From NCBI GenBank assembly GCA_903857495.1, contig CAIOFF010000016.1, positions 20,110 to 84,109 of the forward strand: a stretch of DNA of 64,000 bases, read 5' to 3'. Source of the DNA: an uncultured Holophagaceae bacterium. GTDB lineage: Bacteria; Acidobacteriota; Holophagae; Holophagales; Holophagaceae. Each line of letters opens with the position of its first letter. Position 1 is the stretch's first letter. This document shows positions 29,785 to 42,016 of this stretch, piece after piece. The position numbers were made by a program, and so were the translations under genes. The notes beneath the pieces were generated by a model. That model saw only the letters and a list, made by a program, of their open reading frames with translations, was not told the DNA's origin and made no database searches.

Positions 29785-30573
29785 ATGCGCCTCACTGACC
29801 TCGCCGCGCTTCTGGCCGGCTGCCTGGGGGTCGGCGCCCTCGGGGCCCAGGGCGCCGAGACGGGGTTCCTCTCGCGGACCCTTACCCGCGCCGGCCAGCG
29901 CCACCGCTACCAGATCCATGTCCCTGCGGAGTACGCCACCCGGACAGACTGGCCCGTGGTCCTCTACCTGCACGGCGCCGGGGAGCGGGGCGAGGACGGG
30001 CTGCGCCCGACCCAGGCGGGACTCGGCGCCGCGCTCCGCCGGGCACCGAAGCGCTACCCCGCCATCGTCGTGATTCCCCAGGTGCCTGTGGGAACGCAGT
30101 GGACCGGAGCCCAGGCCGACCTGGCCCTCGCCGCCCTGGACCAGGTCCTCGGCGAGTATCGGGTGGATGTGAACCGGGTGTATCTGACGGGCCTCTCCAT
30201 GGGCGGCCACGGCACCTGGTATCTCGCCTACCGCCACCCCGAGCGCTTCGCCGCCGCGGCGCCTATCTGCGGCTGGACCCAGGATCTGGCCAGCCACGGA
30301 CTCATGGTGCCGGTGGTGCCGCCGGAAGACGGCCCGGCCCTGCCGGCCCTCGCCCGGCGGCTCGCCAAGTTGCCCCTCTGGATCTTCCATGGCGACCAGG
30401 ACACCGTCGTGCCCGTGCAGGGCTCCCGCACCGCCTTTGAAGCCCTTCAGGCCGAGTCCACTGTCGCCCACTACACCGAATACCCGGGCCTCAACCACAA
30501 CAGCTGGGACGTCACCTATGCCTCCGACGCCTTCGTCTCGTGGCTCTTCGCCCAGCGGCGGCCGAAGCGCTGA
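29785..30573 (+). CDS. Secreted alpha/beta hydrolase (PHB-depolymerase/prolyl-oligopeptidase-like esterase)
   Basis: 262 residues with a signal peptide (LAALLAGCLGVGALGAQG, about 6-23). The hydrolase core has WPVVLYLHGAGERGEDG (oxyanion region), the nucleophile elbow GLSMGGHGTWY near Ser140, acid HGDQDTVVPVQGS near 202 and His in GLNHNSWDVTY near 237. This is the family of carbohydrate esterases and polyhydroxybutyrate-depolymerase-like enzymes; the substrate is unknown. It is probably co-transcribed with mce. Confidence 0.8.
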   Translation: MRLTDLAALLAGCLGVGALGAQGAETGFLSRTLTRAGQRHRYQIHVPAEYATRTDWPVVLYLHGAGERGEDGLRPTQAGLGAALRRAPKRYPAIVVIPQVPVGTQWTGAQADLALAALDQVLGEYRVDVNRVYLTGLSMGGHGTWYLAYRHPERFAAAAPICGWTQDLASHGLMVPVVPPEDGPALPALARRLAKLPLWIFHGDQDTVVPVQGSRTAFEALQAESTVAHYTEYPGLNHNSWDVTYASDAFVSWLFAQRRPKR

Positions 30574-30585
30574 AGGGGCAGGCTC

Positions 30586-30607
30586 GTGAGAGGGTTACCC
30601 CCCTCAC
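30586..30607. terminator. Hairpin between convergent genes
   Basis: GTGAG (30586-30590) pairs with CTCAC (30603-30607), with an inner GGG/CCC. It lies between the esterase stop and the PIN-domain stop and could end transcription from both sides. There is no T-tract, so this is only a weak call. Confidence 0.35.
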
Positions 30608-30999
30608 TCCACCAGCTTCATCCCGCAGTGCTTCGAGGCGTCCTGGTCGAAGGTGGCCGTGTGGGTGCAACCGGCCAGGGCGCCACAGCGCTCAATGAGG
30701 CAGTCGGCGAAATCGGCTTTGCCCTGTTTGAAGAGGCGCAGGGCCTTCCACGCGGCATCGGCGTCGGCGACCACCAGCTCCTTGGCCCGCAGCAGGGTCT
30801 CCAGCACGGCGGCGACCTCCTCGCGGCTGGAGCCGTAGCAGCCGGTCAGGACCCACACCAGTTCCACCACGGCCACCAGGCTGACGTAGCCAGGTGCCTC
30901 GGCCGTAAGGGCTTCCATGAGGCGCGTAGCCCGGGGGGACTGCCGGGGATCGTCCTGGGCCACGTAGCGAACCAGGACATTGGTATCCAGGCCGATCAT
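30604..30999 (-). CDS. PIN-domain RNase toxin (VapC-like)
   Basis: 131 residues starting MIGLDTNVLVRYVAQDD. The acidic PIN residues are visible: Asp5, Glu in VVELVWVL near 46, Asp in KADFADCL near 95-98 and Asp in TFDQDASKH near 117. Predicted Mg-dependent endoribonuclease. The ATG overlaps the antitoxin stop (ATGA), the standard order of a VapBC-type pair. Confidence 0.88.
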   Translation of the reverse strand: MIGLDTNVLVRYVAQDDPRQSPRATRLMEALTAEAPGYVSLVAVVELVWVLTGCYGSSREEVAAVLETLLRAKELVVADADAAWKALRLFKQGKADFADCLIERCGALAGCTHTATFDQDASKHCGMKLVE

Positions 31000-31238
31000 C
31001 GGGAGGCTGCTCCCCGCTTGGCGATGGCCGCGTTCATGTCCGCGAGGCTCACGGGCTTGGCGGGTTTCCCAACCATGCCCTTGAGGCTGGCCACCGGCTG
31101 GGTGGCCGCCACCAGCTCGAAGTGGCCCGGCTCCAGCTGCACGAACTCCACCCGGTCTCCGGACGCCAAGCCCAGCGCCACCCGGACGGAGGCGGGGATG
31201 GTGATCTGCCCCTTGGTGGTCAGGGTCGCAGTGGCCAT
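30996..31238 (-). CDS. AbrB/SpoVT-type antitoxin
   Basis: 80 residues with the swapped-hairpin DNA-binding core TATLTTKGQITIPASVRVALGLASGDRVEFVQ and a C-terminal tail (GKPAKPVSLADMNAAIAKRG) that would bind the PIN toxin. The ATG at 31238 is preferred over the one four codons upstream because GGAGG lies exactly five bases before it (31244-31248). It overlaps the toxin gene by 4 bp. Autoregulation is likely given the inverted repeat over its promoter. Confidence 0.88.
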   Translation of the reverse strand: MATATLTTKGQITIPASVRVALGLASGDRVEFVQLEPGHFELVAATQPVASLKGMVGKPAKPVSLADMNAAIAKRGAASR

Positions 31239-31258
31239 GGTGGCCTCCATGTATTATT

Positions 31259-31290
31259 CCTTACTATAGGGTAAGGGGTGTGCCTGTCAA
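31259..31290 (-). promoter_or_regulatory. Promoter and likely operator of the AbrB/PIN pair
   Basis: On the minus strand TTGACA (31290-31285) and TATAGT (31268-31263) are spaced by 16 bp, a near-consensus promoter. A 6-bp inverted repeat CCTTAC / GTAAGG (31259-31264 and 31271-31276) straddles the -10, well placed for autorepression by the antitoxin or the complex. Confidence 0.7.
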
Positions 31291-31322
31291 GCCTTCGGCA
31301 TCCCTTCCTGGCGGGCGACCGC

Positions 31323-32237
31323 CTAGCTCACCGCCCCCAGGTAGCCCAGCCACAGCGCCCGCCCGAAGAACACCACCACGGGCGTGGCCAGGGCCAGGAA
31401 GCAGCCGAAGGGCAGCAGGGTCTGGCCGTTGGAGCGGCGCATGAGCATGAGGGGCACGCCCACGGCCGCACCCAGGCCCGCGCCCAGGAAGAGAATCCCG
31501 AGCATCGGCGCCCAGCCCCAGAAGGCGCCCAGCCAGGCCAGCATCTTGAAGTCGCCCATGCCCAGGCCATCGGTCTTGCGGACCAGCTTGTAGGCCTGGT
31601 TCACCAGGGCGGGCACGCCGTAGCCCACGGCCATGCCGAGGAGGCTCTGCTGCCAGGTCACGGCGGGCTCGAAGCCGGGATAGGCGGGCGCGGGCTGGAG
31701 GCCGTTGTGCCAGGCCAGGACCTGGAGGAGGTGGTTGCTCTCGGTCCAGACCTTGACGAGGGTCTCCGGCCACTGGAGCTGGGGCAGGGTGAACAGCACC
31801 CCCAGAGCCATGAGGGGGAACTGGAGGACGTCCGGCAGGATCATCTCCGTGAAGTCCGTGAAGAACAGCACCAACAGCGCGTAGCCGCAGAGGAGCCCCT
31901 TGAACCAGATGAGGGTGCCGAAGGGGAAGATCCAGGGGGATACGGCGAAGAGTAGGCCCACCAGCAGCTCCACCAGGGGATAGCGCACGGGGATGCGCCA
32001 GCCGCAGGCCGCGCACTTGCCCCGCAGCCAGAGCCAGCCGAGGAGGGGCACGTTGTGCCAGGGCTTGATCTGGGCCTTGCAGGAGGGGCAGTGGCTGGCC
32101 CGCAGGACCACATCGCGGTCGGCGGGTTCCTCCTGGGGCAGGCGGTGGATCAGCACATTGCCGAAGGAACCCAGGATCAGGCCGAAGGGGGCCAGCAGCA
32201 GGGAGAGCAGCCAGGGGGGCAGGTCCAGAAGGGGCAT
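31323..32237 (-). CDS. pilD: Prepilin peptidase / N-methyltransferase (A24)
   Basis: Inner-membrane aspartic protease that processes type IV pilins and pseudopilins. 304 residues: an N-terminal LILGSFGNVLIHRLP segment, two CxxC zinc pairs (HCPSCKAQIKPWHNVP and GKCAACGWRI), DFTEMILPDVL with the first catalytic Asp and GLGMGDFKML with the second (GxGD). Eight hydrophobic segments fit the family. The gene stands alone; the next gene upstream is divergent. Confidence 0.95.
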   Translation of the reverse strand: MPLLDLPPWLLSLLLAPFGLILGSFGNVLIHRLPQEEPADRDVVLRASHCPSCKAQIKPWHNVPLLGWLWLRGKCAACGWRIPVRYPLVELLVGLLFAVSPWIFPFGTLIWFKGLLCGYALLVLFFTDFTEMILPDVLQFPLMALGVLFTLPQLQWPETLVKVWTESNHLLQVLAWHNGLQPAPAYPGFEPAVTWQQSLLGMAVGYGVPALVNQAYKLVRKTDGLGMGDFKMLAWLGAFWGWAPMLGILFLGAGLGAAVGVPLMLMRRSNGQTLLPFGCFLALATPVVVFFGRALWLGYLGAVS

Positions 32238-32303
32238 GCGACTACGATACCGGGGACCTCCACCCGGATTCCGGCAATATTAGGAGGTCACCCCGGAGCG
32301 CTC

Positions 32304-32921
32304 ATGATCCGTCCCCTGCTTGCCTCTCTCCTGCTGGCCCTGGCCCTCCCGGCGGTGGCCCAGACCGCGGCACCCCAGGCCGCCGCGCCTGCGCCCACAG
32401 CCAAACCCCGGGTCCAGCTGGTCACCAGCTATGGTCCCATCGTGGTGGAGCTGGAGCCGGCGCTGGCGCCGAGGACCGTGGCGAACTTCCTGGGCTACGT
32501 GCAGCGCGGCCACTACGCCGGCACCATCTTTCACCGCGTCATCAGTGGCTTCATGATCCAGGGCGGGGGGCTGCTGGAGAACATGGAGGAGAAACCCACC
32601 GGGGAGGCCGTGCTCAATGAGGCCCCCCAGACCTTCAAGGCCGGCCTGAAGAACACCCGGGGCACCATCGCCATGGCCCGCACGGCAGCGCCGCACAGCG
32701 CCATGGCCCAGTTCTACATCAACCTGGTGGACAACGTCGCCCTGGACCACCGGGACCTGTCCGCGGAAGGCTACGGCTACTGCGTCTTCGGCCGGGTGGT
32801 CGAGGGCCTGGAGGTGGTGGACCGCATCGCCCGGGTCAAGACCGAGTGGCGCCGTGGCATGGGCGACGTCCCCCAGTTCGCCGTGCGCCTCAAAGAAGCC
32901 ACGGTGCTGCCCGTCAAATAG
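32304..32921 (+). CDS. Peptidyl-prolyl cis-trans isomerase, cyclophilin type, exported
   Basis: 205 residues: signal peptide LLASLLLALALPAVAQ (about 4-20), a Pro/Ala linker, then a bacterial cyclophilin core VQLVTSYGPIVVELEPALAPRTVANFLGYVQRGHYAGTIFHRVISGFMIQGGG with the catalytic Arg in FHRV near 79, and AMARTAAPHSAMAQFYINLVDN. It probably assists folding in the periplasm. The ATG at 32304 is the only start that gives a signal peptide; a longer open frame upstream has none. Its end lies close to the convergent holin-like gene. Confidence 0.92.
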   Translation: MIRPLLASLLLALALPAVAQTAAPQAAAPAPTAKPRVQLVTSYGPIVVELEPALAPRTVANFLGYVQRGHYAGTIFHRVISGFMIQGGGLLENMEEKPTGEAVLNEAPQTFKAGLKNTRGTIAMARTAAPHSAMAQFYINLVDNVALDHRDLSAEGYGYCVFGRVVEGLEVVDRIARVKTEWRRGMGDVPQFAVRLKEATVLPVK

Positions 32922-32927
32922 AGCCTG

Positions 32928-33332
32928 CTAGGGGTTGATCACCTTGATGGACGGGCCGGGGCCCTGGGGGCGCTGGCGGTCCTTGGGGATGAAGATGGCG
33001 TTGAGCAGGGACGCCACGAGGCTGGTCACCAGGGCGCCGAAGAACCCGGGCCAGAAGCCGCTGACGGCGAAGCCCAGGCCCAGGCGGGCCGAGAGGGTGC
33101 CCGCCAGCCAGAAGACCAGGCCGTTGATGACGAGGCTGAAGCAGCCGAGCGAGCAGGCCACGGGCACGAAGGCCAGGAACTTGAGCAGGGAGCCCACGGT
33201 GGTGTTGAGGGCGCCCAGCAGCACGGCCACGACCAGCAGCTCCAGGAAGGAGCCATGGCCCAGGCCCGGCACCACGGCGGAGGCCACCAGCAGGCCGATG
33301 GCGGAGAAGAGGAAACGCAGCAGCACGCTCAT
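32928..33332 (-). CDS. Phage holin family 4 / YvlD-like membrane protein
   Basis: 134 residues with four hydrophobic helices and the family pattern (ALNTTVGSLLKFLAFVPVACSLGCFSLVINGLVFWLAG ... SLVASLLNAIF). Despite the name this family (superfamily IV holin-like) is a common bacterial chromosomal membrane protein of unknown role; nothing else here suggests prophage. Its ATG overlaps the stop of the serine acetyltransferase (ATGA). Confidence 0.82.
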   Translation of the reverse strand: MSVLLRFLFSAIGLLVASAVVPGLGHGSFLELLVVAVLLGALNTTVGSLLKFLAFVPVACSLGCFSLVINGLVFWLAGTLSARLGLGFAVSGFWPGFFGALVTSLVASLLNAIFIPKDRQRPQGPGPSIKVINP

Positions 33333-34228
33333 GTGGGCATCCCGTCCTTCTCGTTGGCCTGGGTGACGATGCTGCCAGGCGGCACACTGCGGGTGAGCCA
33401 GACGTTGCCGCCGATGGCCGAGCCCTTGCCGAGGGTGATGCGGCCCAGGATGGTGGCGTTGGAGTAGATGATGACGTCGTCCTCCACGACGGGGTGGCGG
33501 GGCACGCCCTTGATGGGGTGGCCTTCCGCGTCCAGGGGGAAGCTCTTGGCGCCCAGGGTGACGCCCTGGTAGATGCGGACGTTGCGGCCGATGACGCAGG
33601 TCTCGCCGATCACGACGCCGGTGCCATGGTCGATGAAGAAGCGCTCGCCGATCTGGGCCCCGGGGTGGATGTCGATGCCCGTGAGGCTGTGGGCGTGCTC
33701 GGTGATCATGCGGGGCAGCAGGGGCACGCCCAGGTCGAGCAGCTCGTGGGCCAGGCGCTGGCTGGTGACGGCCAGCAGGCCCGGGTAGCAGAAGAGCACC
33801 TCGTCGGGGCTGGTGGCCGCGGGATCGCCCTCGAAGCCCGCCTGGACATCCGTCGCGAGCAGGTGGCGCACCTTCGGGAGGCGGGTGAGGAAGGCGCTGG
33901 CCAGGGCTAGGGCGCGGGTCTCGCAGCCTTCGCAGGTGGGGTCCGCGGCCATGAGGCCCCGCTGGATCTGGTCCCGGAGGCCGTGCAGCACCCGGTCCAT
34001 GCGGGCGCCCAGGTGGTAGCGCAGGGTCTCGCCCTTCAGCTCCGAGGGGCCGAAGTAGCCGGGGAAGAGCAGGGCGCGCAGGTCTTCCACCAGGTCGGCC
34101 AGCGCCGCGCGCGATGGGAACTCCCGCCGGCCCAGGGGCATCTCCGTGAGGGCGGTGGAGGCTTGCGCCAGGGCCTCGATGATGGCGGGAAGGTCGATGC
34201 TGGGGTCGGAAGAGGGCTCAGCGGACAT
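33329..34228 (-). CDS. cysE: Serine O-acetyltransferase (EpsC type)
   Basis: Acetylates L-serine for cysteine synthesis. 299 residues: helical N-terminal half (about 1-170) and a left-handed beta-helix C-terminal half GIDIHPGAQIGERFFIDHGTGVVIGETCVIG ... VTLGAKSFP ... RHPVVEDDVIIYSNATILG. The catalytic His-Asp pair HG(T)G/D is present. It resembles the longer SATase variant seen in anaerobes and cyanobacteria. Cysteine synthase is not adjacent. Confidence 0.92.
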   Translation of the reverse strand: MSAEPSSDPSIDLPAIIEALAQASTALTEMPLGRREFPSRAALADLVEDLRALLFPGYFGPSELKGETLRYHLGARMDRVLHGLRDQIQRGLMAADPTCEGCETRALALASAFLTRLPKVRHLLATDVQAGFEGDPAATSPDEVLFCYPGLLAVTSQRLAHELLDLGVPLLPRMITEHAHSLTGIDIHPGAQIGERFFIDHGTGVVIGETCVIGRNVRIYQGVTLGAKSFPLDAEGHPIKGVPRHPVVEDDVIIYSNATILGRITLGKGSAIGGNVWLTRSVPPGSIVTQANEKDGMPT

Positions 34229-34319
34229 GGGTGCTCCGGCAGCGGGTCCCGGGGGCGCTTGACCCGGTGGAATCAGGATGCCGCAGGTGGCAAGGGCCGG
34301 GAACCAGGGATTCCATGAC

Positions 34320-37946
<3,627 letters not shown>

Positions 37947-37994
37947 GGCCCCATTCTCCGATGGATGCCGCCCTTTCGGGCAACTTCCCCAGGG

Positions 37995-39209
37995 TCAGTG
38001 CCGGGAGAGCAGCTCTTCCAGGGCCTGCCGCAGCTGGTCGCCGGAGGCCCCGGTTTCCAGGCGGGCGTGGGGTCCTTCGGTGGCGGGGCCGCCGATCTGA
38101 ATCCAGCGGGGCCGGCGGCGCAGCAGGTTGCCCTCGCGCCAGACGGCCAGGATGCTCGGCTCCCGGGCCCAGAGCAGGACGCTCGGGTAGGGACCTTCCC
38201 GGGGGGGCACGGTGCCCCAGGGCTCCACCTCGGCGCCCCAGGCATGGAGCAGGGCCAGGAGCCGGTCGCTCTCTCCGGGGTGATCCATGCCCAGGGCCAC
38301 GGTCCAGCCGGAGAGAAAGTCCCGGTGGCTGGGCTGGCTTGCCTCGTCGCGGTCATACCAGCCGAGGCGCTCCTGGCCTTGGAGGACCCGGCTCTGGACG
38401 CGGTAGCTGTTGCCGTCCGCGCCCAGGAGGGTGAGGTCTGCGGCCGCCTTGACCTGCTCGGCCCAGGTGGCGCCGAACAGGGCCTCCAGGGCCGGTTCGG
38501 CGCGATCGGTGCGGAAGGTGCGGCCCGGGGCCAGGCTCTGCCAGCCTTCCCGCTCGGTCTCGGCGAGCTGGATGCGGGCCTCCAGGACGCTCACCACGAG
38601 CCACTGCCAGGCGGACCCGATGGCCAGGGCCAGGATCAGGAGGCTGAAGCCGGAGAGGCGGATCTTGAGGTCGAAGAGGCTGAAGGCCGCCAGCTCGACC
38701 ACCACCGGCAGGGTGACGCCCAGGAAGCCCAGGAAGAGGCGGCGGCCCAGGGGGTCCCCCTCCTGGCGGGCGCGAAAGGTCCAGTAGATGATGCAGCCGC
38801 AGCCCGTCAGGTAGACGAGGTTGGAGGTGTTGTGCAGCCAGGTGTCGCCCAGGCTCGGGTGGGGCAGGACCAGATTGCGGAGGAAGTTCGGGATCAGGGC
38901 CAGGGCCACCCAGCGGGGGAACTGCTTGGGGATGTGACCCTGGAAGAGCCGGGTGAAGGCGGCACTGAGCGCCAGGAAGCCGAAGGCCATGAGCAGGCTC
39001 TGGGCCCGGTCCACCAGGTGGGGATTCAGGTCGGCCTGGGCGCCCAGGGCCAGGACGCCGTGGCGCAGGCTCACCAGGAGGCAGGCCAGGGCCAGCCATC
39101 CGACCATGCGGTCCCGCCGGGTGAGGGCGTCCGCCGCGAAGCTGATGCAGAGGGCCGCGAGGGCTCCCGCCTGGAGGGCATCGAGGAAGGGCCAGTCCAG
39201 AAGCTGCAT
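37995..39209 (-). CDS. Multi-pass membrane protein of unknown function
   Basis: 404 residues. The N-terminal 215 hold about seven hydrophobic segments (AGALAALCISFAADAL, WLALACLLVSLRHGVLAL, LLMAFGFLALSAAF, WVALALIPNFLRNLVL and more), similar in feel to 7TM sensor modules. The C-terminal half (about 220-404) is soluble and carries no kinase, GGDEF or HTH motif. I do not recognise a family. It lies downstream of nothing obvious, same strand as dnaE and divergent from the ABC genes. Confidence 0.6.
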   Translation of the reverse strand: MQLLDWPFLDALQAGALAALCISFAADALTRRDRMVGWLALACLLVSLRHGVLALGAQADLNPHLVDRAQSLLMAFGFLALSAAFTRLFQGHIPKQFPRWVALALIPNFLRNLVLPHPSLGDTWLHNTSNLVYLTGCGCIIYWTFRARQEGDPLGRRLFLGFLGVTLPVVVELAAFSLFDLKIRLSGFSLLILALAIGSAWQWLVVSVLEARIQLAETEREGWQSLAPGRTFRTDRAEPALEALFGATWAEQVKAAADLTLLGADGNSYRVQSRVLQGQERLGWYDRDEASQPSHRDFLSGWTVALGMDHPGESDRLLALLHAWGAEVEPWGTVPPREGPYPSVLLWAREPSILAVWREGNLLRRRPRWIQIGGPATEGPHARLETGASGDQLRQALEELLSRH

Positions 39210-39300
39210 GCGGGGGGGTCCGGGGGATGGGAGGATGGTTCCCAGCCTAATCCATTCTTTGTGCTGCTCGTAGCCGCCAACATCGCTGGACCCTTTGGAG

Positions 39301-40233
39301 ATGCCGTTGATCGCCTTCGAGAACCTGGAAGTGCGCTACCCCGCCACCCCGGTGCCGGCCCTGAAGGGGCTGAGCCTGCGCTTGGAGCGGGGCATCGTGG
39401 GGCTGCTGGGGCCCAATGGCTCCGGCAAGTCCACGCTGCTGAAGGCCCTGCTGGGGTTGCTGACCCCGTCCCGGGGCTCCGGCACGGTGCTGGGGGTGCC
39501 CCTGGGGGGAGCCGAGGCCGCCCGGCTGCGGGCCCGCATCGGCTACATGCCCGAGTATGACGCCCTCATCGAGGATGCCTCCGCCTACGAGCAGGTGGCC
39601 TTCTGGGGCGAGCTGAGCGGCCTCGCGCCGGAGGCGGCCCGGGACCGCGCCCACGAGGTGCTCTACTTCGTGGGCCTCGATGAAGCCCGCTACCGGCCCG
39701 TCAGCGGCTACTCCACGGGCATGCGCCAGCGGGTGAAGCTGGCCCAGGCCCTGGTCCATAGCCCCGAGCTGATCTTCCTGGACGAGCCCACCAACGGCCT
39801 CGATCCCGACGGTCGCCGCCGCATGCTGGACCTGGTCCTGCGGGTCCACGCCGAGCTCGGCACCGGCGTCATCCTGGCCTCGCACCTGCTGGGCGACGTC
39901 GAGCGCGTGGCGGACCAGCTGGTGATCCTGGACCAGGGCCAGATCAAGGCTGCGGGCTCCATGGCCGGGCTGCGCAAGGCCCTGGCCCGGCGGGTGGAGC
40001 TGCGCTTTCTGGACCCCCTGGATGCGGCCCAGGAGGCCGCCCTGGCGGAGCTGGGCGCGGTGCTGGAGGCCCGGAACGGACTCTACGACCTGGAACTGAC
40101 CGAGGCGGATCCCACCGCGACCTTCCGCTGGGCCGAGGCCCAGGGCCTCACCCTGATCCAGCTCACTCCCCGCCATGACCGATTGGACGAGGTGCTCCTG
40201 AGAGCCCTGCATCCTCAGCCGGCGGGAGCCTAG
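39301..40233 (+). CDS. ABC transporter ATP-binding protein (first pair)
   Basis: About 311 residues with Walker A GLLGPNGSGKSTLLKALLG (about 34-52), signature YSTGMRQRVKLAQALVHSPELIFLDEPTNGLDP and switch His in ILASHLLGDVER. ABC-2-type exporter ATPase. Start uncertain: ATG 39301 has GGAG directly adjoining, whereas TTG 39307 has the same GGAG six bases upstream and gives the neat start (M)IAFENLEVRYP. It leads a four-gene run with tight spacing. Confidence 0.88.
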   Translation: MPLIAFENLEVRYPATPVPALKGLSLRLERGIVGLLGPNGSGKSTLLKALLGLLTPSRGSGTVLGVPLGGAEAARLRARIGYMPEYDALIEDASAYEQVAFWGELSGLAPEAARDRAHEVLYFVGLDEARYRPVSGYSTGMRQRVKLAQALVHSPELIFLDEPTNGLDPDGRRRMLDLVLRVHAELGTGVILASHLLGDVERVADQLVILDQGQIKAAGSMAGLRKALARRVELRFLDPLDAAQEAALAELGAVLEARNGLYDLELTEADPTATFRWAEAQGLTLIQLTPRHDRLDEVLLRALHPQPAGA

Positions 40234-40235
40234 CC

Positions 40236-41096
40236 ATGCCCATCTACGCACCCACCCTCCCGCCCGCACCGGACCTTTCACTGGGTCAGCCACCGGCCCT
40301 GGTGCTCATGCGCTTCGACTTCGCCCGGCTCTGGCGCCAGAAGATCGGCCGGTTCTTCGGCTTCGCCTTCCTCTTCCTGCTGCTCTGGAAGGTGGCCCGC
40401 ATCTACATCGACTTCCTGCTCCAGACCAACCAGACCTTCAAGCCCATGCAGCAGTGGGCAAACGCCATTCTCACCCAGGGCGCCGCCTTCCAGGCGGACC
40501 TGCTGAACCCCGCCAGCTACCTGCTCTGGTTCCTGGTGGCCCTGGTGGGGGGTGGCCTGGTGGCGCGGGACACGCTCTACCGGGTGCGGCCCCTCATGTA
40601 TGCCCATCCTGTGGCACCTAAGGACTACCTGCTGGCCAAGCTGGGCTTCGCCTCGGCGCTGCCCTTCGGCATCCTGCTGCCCTTCGCGCTGTTGCCCTGG
40701 GCCATGTCCCTGGTGCTGGCGGGGGCGCACGGACCCGTCTGGGTCACTGCGCCGCTGCGCCTGCTGCCCGCCATGGCCATCAGCTCTCTGCTCATGGGCT
40801 CCCTGGCCGTGGGAGCCTCCAGCATGGCGGCCACGCCCCGGGCCGGTATCGGCTGGGTCCTGGGCCTGGTGCTGGGCGCGGGCACCCTGGCCTCCATGAT
40901 CCACGGCCTCACGGGCCTCAAGGCCATCGATGGCCTGAACCCCGTGATGCTCGCCGAAGCCTGGCCCCAGCTCCTGGTGGGCGTCGACAAGCCCCTGGTG
41001 GCCTGGGTGCCGGCCCTCTTGGGCACGGCCTTCCACATCGGGCTCTGGACCTGGGTGGCCGCCCGGCGCACCCGCCCCTCAGAGGCGGTGATCTGA
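40236..41096 (+). CDS. ABC-2-type permease (first pair)
   Basis: 286 residues with six hydrophobic segments (FFGFAFLFLLLWKVARIYIDFLL; YLLWFLVALVGGGLVARDTLYRV; ALPFGILLPFALLPWAMSLVLA; GIGWVLGLVLGAGTLASMIHG and others). It contains the HPVAPKDYLLAKLG turn typical of ABC-2 subunits (P-V-S-R-x-Y-L-L-GK). It begins 2 bp after its ATPase and its TGA overlaps the ATG of the next ATPase, so all four are coupled. Confidence 0.8.
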   Translation: MPIYAPTLPPAPDLSLGQPPALVLMRFDFARLWRQKIGRFFGFAFLFLLLWKVARIYIDFLLQTNQTFKPMQQWANAILTQGAAFQADLLNPASYLLWFLVALVGGGLVARDTLYRVRPLMYAHPVAPKDYLLAKLGFASALPFGILLPFALLPWAMSLVLAGAHGPVWVTAPLRLLPAMAISSLLMGSLAVGASSMAATPRAGIGWVLGLVLGAGTLASMIHGLTGLKAIDGLNPVMLAEAWPQLLVGVDKPLVAWVPALLGTAFHIGLWTWVAARRTRPSEAVI

Positions 41097-42016
41097 TGAT
41101 TTCCCTCGATCGCGCCTCCCTCCGCTACGGCCCCATCCTCGGGCTCAGCCCCACCACCTTCGAGCTGCCGGACGGCGGTGGCATCACGGGTCTGCTGGGG
41201 CCCAACGGGGCCGGTAAGTCCTCCCTGCTTCAGCTGCTCTCGGGCCTGCTGCCCCCCTCGGGCGGCGAGGTCCGCATCTTCGGCGAGGCCCCCTTCCGCA
41301 ACCCGGCGGTGCTGGCGCGCCTGGGCCTCGTACCCGAAGGGGACCGCCTGCCCACGGGTCTGCGGGCCGACCGCTGGCTGCGCATGATGGGTGAGCTTGC
41401 GGGCCTCAGCGGCGAAGCCCTCCGCGCGGCCACGGCCCAGGCCCTGGAGACCGTGGGCATGGCGGACCGCGCCCACCTGACCTTCGCCCGCATGTCCAAG
41501 GGCATGCGCCAGCGGATCCGCCTGGCCCAGGCCCTGATGCACGGGCCCGAGCTGCTCATCCTCGACGAGCCCTTCAATGGCCTGGACCCGGAGGCCCGCC
41601 TCAATCTCATGGCCCTGCTGCGGGACCTGGCCGGGCAGGGAACCCGCATCCTGGTGTCGAGCCACATCCTGGGCGAGATCGCCCAGCTCACGGACCGCAT
41701 CCTCCTGCTGTTCCGGGGCCGCCTCCTGGCCGAGGGGTCCGTCACCGAGATCCGGCAGCTGCTGGATCGCCACCCGGTGGAATTGCGGCTCACGGGCGAA
41801 GCCCAGGCCCTGGCCCGTTGGGCCGTGGAGCAACCGGAGCTGGCCGCACTGCGCATGGAGGAGGGCTCCATCGTGATTTCCGTGCGCTCGCCCCGTGACA
41901 TCCTGCCCCGCCTGCAGAAGGCCGCCGCTCAGGGCGGCATCCCCCTGCGGGCCCTGGATCCATTGGATCTCAACCTGGATGCTGTCTTCCAATATCTGAC
42001 AAAGGACCATGCATGA
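41096..42016 (+). CDS. ABC transporter ATP-binding protein (second pair)
   Basis: 306 residues: Walker A GLLGPNGAGKSSLLQLLSG (about 31-49), signature MSKGMRQRIRLAQALMHGPELLILDEPFNGLDP, His switch VSSHILGEIAQ. Similar to the first ATPase in the run but clearly divergent, so the two pairs are not a recent duplication. It overlaps the next gene by 4 bp (ATGA). Confidence 0.9.
   Translation: MISLDRASLRYGPILGLSPTTFELPDGGGITGLLGPNGAGKSSLLQLLSGLLPPSGGEVRIFGEAPFRNPAVLARLGLVPEGDRLPTGLRADRWLRMMGELAGLSGEALRAATAQALETVGMADRAHLTFARMSKGMRQRIRLAQALMHGPELLILDEPFNGLDPEARLNLMALLRDLAGQGTRILVSSHILGEIAQLTDRILLLFRGRLLAEGSVTEIRQLLDRHPVELRLTGEAQALARWAVEQPELAALRMEEGSIVISVRSPRDILPRLQKAAAQGGIPLRALDPLDLNLDAVFQYLTKDHA

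Noticed and set aside
32928..33332. Holin-like gene as a sign of prophage
   Set aside because: This holin superfamily is common on chromosomes; no phage structural, integrase or lysin gene is near.
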